From JBEBSD01 sp040394475 (GTDB lineage: Bacteria > Bacteroidota > Bacteroidia > Cytophagales > Spirosomataceae), in assembly GCA_040394475.1 (NCBI GenBank), contig JBEBSD010000047.1, forward strand, positions 1-49,468: a stretch of DNA of 49,468 nucleotides. Reading direction: 5' to 3'. Positions 1 to 7,116 of the stretch are shown here, one piece after another; position 1 is the stretch's first letter; each line of letters begins with the position of its first letter. A program made the translations under genes and the position numbers. The notes beneath the pieces are model-generated. The model saw nothing but the letters and a program-made list of their open reading frames with translations, did no database searches and had not been told where the DNA came from.

Positions 1-256
1 GGTCAGGAGACCGATGACGCCTGCAAGTAGTCCCCAGACTACTTGCAACTGGGGAGGCAGGAATATGTCCTTTTATCCACGTATTACCGTGTTCACCCCG
101 GACAGCCGACAGACTATCCCCTCCTGCGTGGTGTACGAAACCGGATGCAGGGGGAATGACAAAAGTGCCCGTCCGGTTTTCCGTATGCACTGCCCGGGTA
201 ATACCGAAAAGGAAAACCAGGCAAATAAAATAGGCTTTCCCGGCCAAAAGGTGCAT
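1..256 (-). CDS. 5' end of a secreted protein, cut by the window edge
   Basis: An open frame runs leftward from ATG at 256-254 to the window edge (85 codons, no stop). It begins MHLLAGKAYF and continues with a hydrophobic stretch ICLVFLFGITRA, which looks like a Sec signal peptide with cleavage after ITRA. The visible mature part has no motif I recognise. It would be transcribed divergently from the FG-GAP gene at 421, sharing the AT-rich 257-420 spacer. The opposite strand is also open over this stretch (14-283), but that reading is Cys-rich and has no signal peptide, so the minus reading is preferred. It is incomplete, so no function can be given. Confidence 0.4.
   Translation of the reverse strand, partial: MHLLAGKAYFICLVFLFGITRAVHTENRTGTFVIPPASGFVHHAGGDSLSAVRGEHGNTWIKGHIPASPVASSLGTTCRRHRSPD
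22..47. repeat. Perfect 10-bp inverted repeat with 6-base loop
   Basis: Arms TGCAAGTAGT (22-31) and ACTACTTGCA (38-47) flank the loop CCCCAG (32-37). The loop is itself complementary to CTGGGG at 49-54, and CCTGC (20-24) is complementary to GCAGG (57-61), so two mutually exclusive hairpins can be drawn. There is no T-tract on either side, so it is not a standard terminator. It lies inside the putative minus-strand reading frame, so its role is unclear. Confidence 0.45.
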
Positions 257-420
257 CTGGGTTTCGTGTTGATAGGCTCCTGAAAAACTACCCTAAATAA
301 CTTAAAAAACCCTGTTTTTAAAAAAAACCTACACGAAAAATATAGGTTCGGTCAGGTTTGCTGTCCCTAATATTTCGCACACGAAACCGGTATTCTTAGA
401 TATTTTCTTAACTTAACGCT
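257..420. other. AT-rich divergent intergenic spacer
   Basis: The spacer is rich in A and T runs and lies between the putative leftward gene starting at 256 and the rightward gene starting at 421. It probably carries promoters for both. I see no clear match to the Bacteroidota TTTG/TAnnTTTG promoter and no Shine-Dalgarno sequence before 421, as is usual in this phylum. Confidence 0.35.
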
Positions 421-2067
421 ATGATAAAACGACACCTATCCCTACTGCCGCTGTCTTTGTGCCTTGCTATTCTCCTGATAGCGTCTTCGGTACCGGCTCA
501 GCTTTCATTTACAAAGACTAACTGTCCTGCAGGCATTTATCCCCATATGGTATCGATAGCCGATTTTAATGGTGACGGACATGATGATCTGGCGGTAACT
601 AACAATTACTGGGATGAACAATCCGCCAAAGGCGTAACCATCCTCCTCAACGACGGAAGCGGCGACTACGGAGCGCCCGTGACATACCCTACAGGCGAAT
701 CGGCAGACGATCTGCACGTCGGCGATTTGAACGGCGATGGTCACCCGGATGTAGCGGTGGTATCCAGGATAGAATCGAAGCTGACCCTGTTACTGAACGA
801 CGGGCACGGAGCTTTCACGATTACAGACGATTATGATATACCGGGCTCCGACATTGGTGTCCGCATCGCCGACTTCGACGGTGACGGCAAGCCCGATGTA
901 GTCACTGGTGGTGTGGTCGTTATGATCAATAACGGCGACGGTACACTTGCCGACGGTGTTGACTACGATGCCGGAAGCATGCGACGATTAGAGGTTGGCG
1001 ATGTAAACAATGATGGCTATCCCGACATTGCGGTAACCAACCGCGGCGCCAACAGCGTATCCTTGCTACTCAATAATGGAGATGGCACCTTCGCCCCTAA
1101 AGCAGTCTACCCGACGGGGGCATTCGCTAACCACGTGATTATCGATGACCTCGACGGCGATGGGTGGAAAGACCTGGCCGTTACCAACCGCAACGACAAT
1201 ACGGTCTCTGTATTACGCAATAATGGTAATGGTACTTTTGCCGCGCAGGTAGTTTACCCGATGAGCGCCAGCCCGGACGTCCTGGCAGTGGGAGACCTCG
1301 ACGGAGACAGTTATGCCGACCTGGTTGTGGTGGATGAAAGCTTTAACGGGGGTATTACGGTATTGCTGAATAACGGCAACGGCACATTCAGGCCTGGAAC
1401 AACTTTGGGAGGTGGAGAGGGTAGCCGCGTAGGGGTTGATATAGCAGACATAAACGGTGATGGCCGGAATGATATTGTCGCCAGCCTGGCAGGATTAAAT
1501 ATGGTATCCGTATTCCTGAACACGTCGGAGCTGCCGGTTACCCTTACAGCGTTTCAGGCGATAGCTCATGAGCAATCGGCGTTGCTTACCTGGTCTACGA
1601 GTGAAGAAGTGAACTTTTCCCATTTTGAAATACAGCGTAGCGCTGACGGCAGGCTATGGCAGCGCGTCGGAGAAGTCGCCGCCGCCGGGCTGGGCGACGC
1701 CCCCCTCGCTTATCGGTACAGCGACGTGCAGCCCCTGCCCGGCCTGTCTTACTATCGCCTGAAAATGATCGACCTTGACGGAACGTATGTCTACAGCGAT
1801 ATCCGGTCGGTGGTTTCCCGGGCTGCTCCGGCGCTCCATCTCGAAGTATATCCCAACCCCGCCTCCGACCGGGTGTCGCTGACGACCTCCGGCGCCGTTT
1901 CAGAAATACGGCTTCGTGACCTGTCCGGACGCCTGCTGCGAAAGATCTCATCCTATGAAAAAGAAAAAGGCATCCCGGTGTCGGGCCTGGGTGCGGGAGT
2001 GGTCCTGGTAGAAGTCAGGTATGCCGACGGTACGGTAAAGGTCGGCAGGGTAGTGACCGCACGATAG
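421..2067 (+). CDS. FG-GAP/VCBS repeat protein with T9SS sorting domain
   Basis: 548 residues. The N-terminus has a Sec signal peptide (basic MIKRH, hydrophobic LSLCLAILLIA, cleavage near VPAQ). Residues ~30-365 hold about seven FG-GAP/VCBS-type repeats, each with a calcium-binding-like D-x-N/D-G-D-G-x-x-D motif (DFNGDGHDD, DLNGDGHPD, DFDGDGKPD, DVNNDGYPD, DLDGDGWKD, DINGDGRND), the integrin-like beta-propeller pattern. A beta-sandwich module beginning LPVTLTAFQA follows, then a C-terminal type A T9SS sorting domain with EVYPNPASDR. The protein should be exported, sent through the outer membrane by the type IX system and held at the surface or released, where it may bind ligands or glycans; no catalytic motif is seen. 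It converges on the 2153-2761 gene. Confidence 0.85.
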   Translation: MIKRHLSLLPLSLCLAILLIASSVPAQLSFTKTNCPAGIYPHMVSIADFNGDGHDDLAVTNNYWDEQSAKGVTILLNDGSGDYGAPVTYPTGESADDLHVGDLNGDGHPDVAVVSRIESKLTLLLNDGHGAFTITDDYDIPGSDIGVRIADFDGDGKPDVVTGGVVVMINNGDGTLADGVDYDAGSMRRLEVGDVNNDGYPDIAVTNRGANSVSLLLNNGDGTFAPKAVYPTGAFANHVIIDDLDGDGWKDLAVTNRNDNTVSVLRNNGNGTFAAQVVYPMSASPDVLAVGDLDGDSYADLVVVDESFNGGITVLLNNGNGTFRPGTTLGGGEGSRVGVDIADINGDGRNDIVASLAGLNMVSVFLNTSELPVTLTAFQAIAHEQSALLTWSTSEEVNFSHFEIQRSADGRLWQRVGEVAAAGLGDAPLAYRYSDVQPLPGLSYYRLKMIDLDGTYVYSDIRSVVSRAAPALHLEVYPNPASDRVSLTTSGAVSEIRLRDLSGRLLRKISSYEKEKGIPVSGLGAGVVLVEVRYADGTVKVGRVVTAR

Positions 2068-2152
2068 CTTTTTCCGTATCAGGCAGCAGCTCTTCCCTCC
2101 ATGTCTTAAGATTTTTGAATTCTTGGGTGCAAACTCATCCGACATTTATCTT

Positions 2153-2761
2153 TTAATTTGCCGCGAATTCCCGTAAGGTTCGGCAAATTCCCCAAGCGGC
2201 AAGCCTGGACATATTTGCAAATATAATCGGCAAGGCAGATTCATCTTTGTCGTCTGCATAACGCATTGACACCCTGACCAAATCAAAGCCAATGTGTGCT
2301 AAGTTTCTGCTTCCTTCTATGCCATATAGCATTATTTTCTCCAGCGTACTTTGCAGATCGTCCTTTTCAGGAACACTGTACTTGTCCGCATAAGTATTGA
2401 ATATTTTCTGTCCGACCGGGTGTATCGCTACTGCGTGGAGCTCAAGGACCTCGGGATAATTCCCGGCCGGTGTTTTATATTTCTCAGTCTCTTCTGCGTA
2501 AATGTAATCGATTAGTTGGGTGATTGTTTCATGGTTGGTTGCCGACGGATCAGCGGTAGTATGTGCCAGACAAGCAATCCAGAAGTTTGCTTTTACATAA
2601 TCTCTTTCACGCAAAAAGCGGACTAATTCTAAAAATGTAAGCGCTCTGTTTTTATCAGAAAGCAAGTCCAGGCGGGATTTTGGGAGTATCGATATTGCTC
2701 TTCCCCTCTCGGAATAGCGGCAGGGGAAGTAGCGTATAACGATCATAATCGTTTTAGTCAC
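2153..2761 (-). CDS. Hypothetical protein, S1/P1 nuclease / zinc phospholipase C-like fragment
   Basis: 202 residues if started at GTG 2761, which overlaps the TGA of the preceding gene (2760-2758) as GTGA; an ATG at 2746 is an alternative. No signal peptide is visible. Residues ~58-75 carry a helix ending in LAHTTADPSATNHE, which resembles the His/Asp metal-site region of zinc-dependent phospholipase C and S1/P1 nucleases (H...D-x4-5-H). Full-length members begin with an exported N-terminal Trp/His zinc ligand that is absent here, so this may be a truncated or inactive copy. The four-base overlap argues for translation coupled to the isomerase gene and membership of locus 1. The family assignment is from the motif only. 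Confidence 0.5.
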   Translation of the reverse strand: MTKTIMIVIRYFPCRYSERGRAISILPKSRLDLLSDKNRALTFLELVRFLRERDYVKANFWIACLAHTTADPSATNHETITQLIDYIYAEETEKYKTPAGNYPEVLELHAVAIHPVGQKIFNTYADKYSVPEKDDLQSTLEKIMLYGIEGSRNLAHIGFDLVRVSMRYADDKDESALPIIFANMSRLAAWGICRTLREFAAN

Positions 2762-3654
2762 GCTTTAAAAATGCTGTCCATCTTTTCTTTGATCGTTAAG
2801 AGTCTGGCACGATCGCCTCCCCGTACCTCCGCCGAAGCCCAACCGGAATATCCGATTTTCGAGAGTGCCTTATTCACCTCCGGCCAGTTGCAGTCTCCTT
2901 CCAATAATTCTACCTGAAATCCTTTGCCAACTCCTTCGTTTTTCATTTTGGATAGGCTGTATTCTTTAATATCTAACTTCATAATTCGTCTGTCCAGAAC
3001 TTCAATCCAGTGCACGGGCCATCCGTAGCGCAAGATATTTCCTACATCGAAATACCATCCGATCAATGGATGGTTAAATTCATCCACATAGTGAGCCGCT
3101 TCGAGGGGGCTCAGGAGAAAGTTGTTCCAGACATTTTCGAACGCGACCCGAACGCCCGTTTCCTCCATCACCGGAATCAATGCCTTTATTTCGGCGATGG
3201 ACCGATCCCATGCTTCCTGATAAGAAATCTCCGCATTAACCACTCCGGGAACAAGCAATACCGTGGTTCCTCCATATTGCTTTGTATCTCTTAAAGCCTT
3301 TTTCATCGAGTCGGAGCAGCTCTTTCTTCTGGCTGGATCAGGGTCGGAGAAAGGGAAACTCCAATGTAGCGAATTGACTGTCCCCGGGAGCTCGAGGCCC
3401 GTTTTGTCTCGTGCCTCCAGGATTTCTTTCATGGGCAGTTCGTTGGGTGAATCCAGTTCCACGCCATCGAAGCCGATGTCTTTCAGAAGCTTGAATTTGT
3501 CAAGGATCGAAAGTTTCTCCCGGACCATTCCCCATTTAAGGCTTTTTTTGATCATTGGTGGCGCCATGTTTTCATGCGCATTGCCGTCAGAAACTGTTAA
3601 GGCAACAGCTGCAGCTGCCAATGTGTTGGTTTTGATAAATTCCCGTCTGTTCAT
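2758..3654 (-). CDS. Tat-exported sugar phosphate isomerase/epimerase-like TIM barrel
   Basis: 298 residues from ATG 3654, chosen because it gives a clean twin-arginine signal (MNRREFIKTN, then LAAAAVALTV); an in-frame ATG at 3672 would add only MAGISL. The rest fits the xylose isomerase-like / AP endonuclease 2 superfamily, including IolE/IolI-type enzymes. Probable metal or base residues are E66 in FDGVELD, H97 in NSLHW, E173 in VAFENVW, D202 in YFDVGN, D227 in MKLDIKE and a C-terminal Glu in SAEVRGGD. The usual VHIKD is KLDIKE, so the site may differ. It probably isomerises or epimerises a sugar or inosose in the periplasm. It lies directly downstream of the Gfo/Idh oxidoreductase, a pairing common in sugar and cyclitol oxidation clusters. 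Substrate is unknown. Confidence 0.8.
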   Translation of the reverse strand: MNRREFIKTNTLAAAAVALTVSDGNAHENMAPPMIKKSLKWGMVREKLSILDKFKLLKDIGFDGVELDSPNELPMKEILEARDKTGLELPGTVNSLHWSFPFSDPDPARRKSCSDSMKKALRDTKQYGGTTVLLVPGVVNAEISYQEAWDRSIAEIKALIPVMEETGVRVAFENVWNNFLLSPLEAAHYVDEFNHPLIGWYFDVGNILRYGWPVHWIEVLDRRIMKLDIKEYSLSKMKNEGVGKGFQVELLEGDCNWPEVNKALSKIGYSGWASAEVRGGDRARLLTIKEKMDSIFKA

Positions 3655-3731
3655 AAGAGAAATACCTGCCATTTTTCGATCGAAGGAGTCTACCGACTGG
3701 CAAATGTTTTTGTAGGTGAAAAAAGTTAGAC

Positions 3732-5015
3732 TCAGTTAAAAGCGGTAAAACCAGGAAGCGCCACTTCGGGCGCCGGTGCCGGAGTATCCCAGGTATAGGC
3801 TTCCGGACTTAGTTTTTCGGTGGAATTAAGGGCTTGCTCCCACGTTATCTTCTTTCCAGTATAGGCAGCCATACGCCCCATAATGGCCAGTAATGTGCTG
3901 TTGGTCATCCATTCGCCGTCGTTCATCGCCTTTCCGCCACGTATGGAAGCGAATAATTCGTTGTGCTCAGTCTGGTACATACTGTTGGCAGGCCCGCTGT
4001 ACTTCCAGCTATTGGTGCCGTAAATTTCATGAACTCTTTTTGAACAATCGACCATCGCACGGCCTTGGGTGCCCAGGCTTTCGACCAGGTAAGAAGTATC
4101 GGTGTTGGCTTGCTGGCGGGAGAAGTGGAAGCCCTTTTTGCCATCGGGATATTCATAGGTAATGGCAAAATGATCGTAGATGTGGCCAAACAAAGGATCT
4201 TTACGAACCTGGCGGCCCCCGGTACCAATTGCACTGACCGGCAATCTGTCTCCAAATGCCCAGGACATCATATCAATACTGTGAACGGCCTGTTCTACTA
4301 TATGATCTCCCCCCAGCCAGGTATAGTATATCCAGTTGCGAAGCTGAAATTCCATATCTGTCCAGCCTTTTTCGCGAGGATAAGACCAGAGTAACCCGGT
4401 ATTATAGGTATTATAAATCGTATGGACATCGCCTATTGCTCCATCGAGAATCTTGTCAAAACTCGCCCGCTTCGGTTCGTCATAACGCCAGCAGAAACCC
4501 GAAACTAAAGAAAGGTTTTTTTGCTTCGCCTGCCTTGTTGCTTCCAGTACTTTTCTGACACCCGGGGCATCCACTGCTACCGGTTTTTCACAAAAAACAT
4601 GCTTGCCTGCTTTAACAGCAGCGGCGAGATGCTCCGGACGGAAATGCGGCGGAGTGGCCAGCAACACGACGTCCACACCTGAGTCGATGACCTTCTGATA
4701 AGCGTCAAATCCTAAAAACTTGTGACCGTCATCTACTTTTACTTTGTTGCCGTGGACCTTTTTCAGGCTGCTGAGTGAAGTCTCCAATTTGTCGCTGAAA
4801 ACATCACCTACCGCATGTAAAATAACGTTAGGATCAGCGTTTAAGGCCTGCTTAGCGGCTCCTGAACCACGACCACCACAGCCTACCAGGCCTACTTTTA
4901 AGGTCTCGCTGTTCACTCTGCCGAACGATTTTTGGGGTACGATAATGGAAGGAAAGCTCTTCGTTGCCAATGCAATGCCGGTAAGTTTCAAAATATCTCT
5001 ACGTGAAGTTGTCAT
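3732..5015 (-). CDS. Tat-exported Gfo/Idh/MocA family oxidoreductase
   Basis: 427 residues from ATG 5015, which gives a Tat signal (MTTSRRDILKLTG); the frame extends to an ATG at 5105 but the added 30 residues are not signal-like. The N-terminal Rossmann fold shows G45-C-G47-G-R-G50 and the family EKP motif at 143-145. The C-terminal domain has GDHIVEQAVHSIDMMSWAFG, where the H-x3-D pattern supplies the usual catalytic histidine region. The family uses tightly bound or free NAD(P) to oxidise, reduce or (GH109-type) hydrolyse sugars by a redox mechanism. Export by Tat means it folds with its cofactor in the cytoplasm. With the adjacent isomerase it likely processes the sugar or cyclitol released by locus 1. 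Dehydrogenase and NAD-dependent glycosidase activity cannot be told apart here. Confidence 0.85.
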   Translation of the reverse strand: MTTSRRDILKLTGIALATKSFPSIIVPQKSFGRVNSETLKVGLVGCGGRGSGAAKQALNADPNVILHAVGDVFSDKLETSLSSLKKVHGNKVKVDDGHKFLGFDAYQKVIDSGVDVVLLATPPHFRPEHLAAAVKAGKHVFCEKPVAVDAPGVRKVLEATRQAKQKNLSLVSGFCWRYDEPKRASFDKILDGAIGDVHTIYNTYNTGLLWSYPREKGWTDMEFQLRNWIYYTWLGGDHIVEQAVHSIDMMSWAFGDRLPVSAIGTGGRQVRKDPLFGHIYDHFAITYEYPDGKKGFHFSRQQANTDTSYLVESLGTQGRAMVDCSKRVHEIYGTNSWKYSGPANSMYQTEHNELFASIRGGKAMNDGEWMTNSTLLAIMGRMAAYTGKKITWEQALNSTEKLSPEAYTWDTPAPAPEVALPGFTAFN

Positions 5016-5122
5016 ATTAAAAAAATCGATTGGTGTTAGTGTATTTTCAGAAATGAGTTCGCTACTTTCAGTCAATCGCAACTCAGGAAGCGTCTTATAA
5101 TTCAAGTCGGGTGGGGGATAAT

Positions 5123-6241
5123 CTAACGACCTTCATCCGGTAAATCTAGTTGGACAATAAGATCTTCAAAAGTGTCGCTGTGTACATTGTTGATGTGAAC
5201 TTCGAGCGTTTTCATTTCACGTGGTATCGTAAACAGCGTAACTCCGCCTGGAGAAATTCGATAAGCTCTCTCATTGATAATAACCGAAAACTGGAGGTCG
5301 CTTACATTGGTTAATGAGTATTTTCCGGGAGAAATATTGTTAATTTGAATACACGCCTTGAAAAGGTCTTCCAGAAGATTTCTATCTCCGGCTAGCTGAT
5401 GATCGAAATATGCCAGTGTTCTGCCGGCATCAATAGCTTCTCGAATCCCCTCATAGCTCTTGTCTTTGGAAAAAACAAGAGTCATGGGTGGGTAAACTTT
5501 TTGATTTTCTTTATATTTATTTAGTTCATATTCTGAAAATACCGAACCATGAATATCTGTATTCGCAAAGACGGTGAGTTTTTTTTCTCTGCTCCAGGCA
5601 AGTGCTTTTGGGTAGAAGTATTTATAGTTAAATACTTCTATGCCGTGAATCATACCCTTTGAGAGTAATCGCGCTTGAAAATCATTTATTACACAAGAAT
5701 CCAGCGCACCATGCCCCGGGTGATTCAAGGTTATAAATGCGCCTTGCCTGAGCGCTTCCTGGATGGAAAGGAAGGGGTCGTCATTACTTATTGGAGAGGC
5801 ATCTTTAATAAATAGCGCGTTGAAATGGCCGATGTCTTTTACATCTTTTGATATTTCAACACCCTTTATAAGTAAAAGTCCTAATTCATCTGCCTTTTTC
5901 ACTGCGACTTCATACGAATCGTTAAGACTGGTATTTAAGAACATTTTACGCCGATATTCAATATGATCGGTAATAGAAATGACATCCAATCCAGCCCGCC
6001 ATGCTTCTTCAACGCGCGTGGTCGGCCATAGAAAACCATCCGAAAACACTGTATGGGTATGGAAGTCACATTTTAATATAGTGTAGTGATCGACGTTTGG
6101 TATCCTTATTTCAATTCGTTCAGAAAATGAGTTTGAATAAAAGTTCTGCCGTTCCGATGGGTCAATTAACTTATCTTGTGCATGTAGTATAGTGGCAGCG
6201 CAAAAAAAAAGGGTAAATAAAGTAGTATTCAAATTTTTCAT
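5123..6241 (-). CDS. Secreted PHP-domain phosphoesterase
   Basis: 372 residues with a Sec signal peptide (MKNLNTTLFTLFFCAATILHAQ). The metal-site motifs of the PHP (polymerase and histidinol phosphatase) fold are present: H61-T-H63 in CDFHTHT, D68 in FSDG, TDH in SITDHIEYR, the glutamate in KGVEIS, H in LNHPGHG, and NTDIHG near the C-terminal third. Secreted Bacteroidota proteins of this size and layout are grouped with the Sb-PDE/CehA-McbA-like phosphodiesterases. It probably hydrolyses a phosphomono- or phosphodiester in the periplasm, with two or three metal ions. It lies between the nuclease-fold enzyme and the oxidoreductase in the same transcription direction, so phosphate removal before sugar oxidation is a reasonable inference. 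Confidence 0.8.
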   Translation of the reverse strand: MKNLNTTLFTLFFCAATILHAQDKLIDPSERQNFYSNSFSERIEIRIPNVDHYTILKCDFHTHTVFSDGFLWPTTRVEEAWRAGLDVISITDHIEYRRKMFLNTSLNDSYEVAVKKADELGLLLIKGVEISKDVKDIGHFNALFIKDASPISNDDPFLSIQEALRQGAFITLNHPGHGALDSCVINDFQARLLSKGMIHGIEVFNYKYFYPKALAWSREKKLTVFANTDIHGSVFSEYELNKYKENQKVYPPMTLVFSKDKSYEGIREAIDAGRTLAYFDHQLAGDRNLLEDLFKACIQINNISPGKYSLTNVSDLQFSVIINERAYRISPGGVTLFTIPREMKTLEVHINNVHSDTFEDLIVQLDLPDEGR

Positions 6242-6284
6242 AATTCCATTCGGTTAATTTTATGTTTGCAGGGCGTTCAGAGAA

Positions 6285-7109
6285 TTAATAGACCATTTCC
6301 AGCTCGGCCCAAACAGGGTAATGATTGGATAGTGGCTTGTGGAGCTTCAGTACTCCACCGTTCGTAACGCGTACATTGTTTCCTTTGTAATAGATATGGT
6401 CTATCACGCCGGAATTAACGTGGTCCTTCAGGATATCATGTGTTTTGATTTCTGAGAGATTGATATTGATACTATCCCATACGGGTTTAAATCCTGCCTT
6501 TCTGAGGATCTTGTCACCCGGTCCTCCCAACTTTTCGTTATAATCGCCCATGGCAATCAGGACCTCCGATTGATTATTTATAATGACGGGGGAATCGATC
6601 ATTCGTTGTTTATTCTCTGGAATACCCGGAACATGGAGCGCAAGCGCTGTTACAGCAATACCTGAAATCTTCAGGTCCGCGTGGACGGCGCTGCCTCCTT
6701 TCCAGCACTCTGCTGAAGGAAGGGCGATCTCTCCTTTTTTGCTCATCGGCAAGTGACTCAGAATTGCCTTGAATTTGCGGTCATCCAAACCTGAACCAAT
6801 AGTACCCGTAAATGCCTTCCATACCCGGGAGCTGCGTCCCTGTCGTTCCAGAAGATTCAGAGCCTGAACGAGGTCACCCGAGGTAGGATAGCCTGCTTTT
6901 GCAGGAATCTCCTCGATGGCAATTATATCCAAGTTCAGCGGGTGGAATACTTCCGCAATTTCTTTTGGAGATCCTTTGTCAAAAAACTCAATATTCCAGG
7001 CGGCCACGCGGATCGTCACAGTAGATTGTGCAAGTGAAGGTTTTACGGATAATTGGAAGATGACAGACATCAAGGTCGCCAGCTGCATAAAAATTGTATT
7101 CCTGATCAT
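6285..7109 (-). CDS. Secreted endonuclease/exonuclease/phosphatase family protein
   Basis: 274 residues from ATG 7109; this start gives a signal peptide ending near PSLAQ and avoids the 41-base overlap with the sulfatase that the longer frame (ATG 7157) would cause. DNase I-fold motifs occur in order: AAWNIEFFD (metal Asn), AIEEI (catalytic metal Glu), LHVPG (catalytic His region), GDYNE (Asp/Asn pair) and SNHYPV (terminal His). The superfamily includes nucleases, sphingomyelinases and inositol polyphosphate phosphatases, all metal-dependent phosphoesterases. Being exported and placed in a SusCD operon with a sulfatase and a PHP enzyme, it more likely acts on a phosphorylated glycan, cyclitol or lipid head group than on DNA, but the sequence does not decide. 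Confidence 0.8.
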   Translation of the reverse strand: MIRNTIFMQLATLMSVIFQLSVKPSLAQSTVTIRVAAWNIEFFDKGSPKEIAEVFHPLNLDIIAIEEIPAKAGYPTSGDLVQALNLLERQGRSSRVWKAFTGTIGSGLDDRKFKAILSHLPMSKKGEIALPSAECWKGGSAVHADLKISGIAVTALALHVPGIPENKQRMIDSPVIINNQSEVLIAMGDYNEKLGGPGDKILRKAGFKPVWDSININLSEIKTHDILKDHVNSGVIDHIYYKGNNVRVTNGGVLKLHKPLSNHYPVWAELEMVY

Positions 7110-7116
7110 ATTTATT

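Noticed and set aside
1..20. GTCAGGAGACC resembles the B12 box at the 3' end of cobalamin riboswitches
   Set aside because: The following GCC of the box is absent, the upstream aptamer is outside the window, no B12-related gene follows on the plus strand, and the minus strand is open across it.
22..54. H-type pseudoknot (10-bp stem with loop pairing to 49-54)
   Set aside because: A single-base connector cannot span a 10-bp stem, so only alternative hairpins are possible, not a true pseudoknot.
14..283. Rightward 89-codon open frame
   Set aside because: Cys-rich sequence without a signal or domain, opposite a frame with a good signal peptide.
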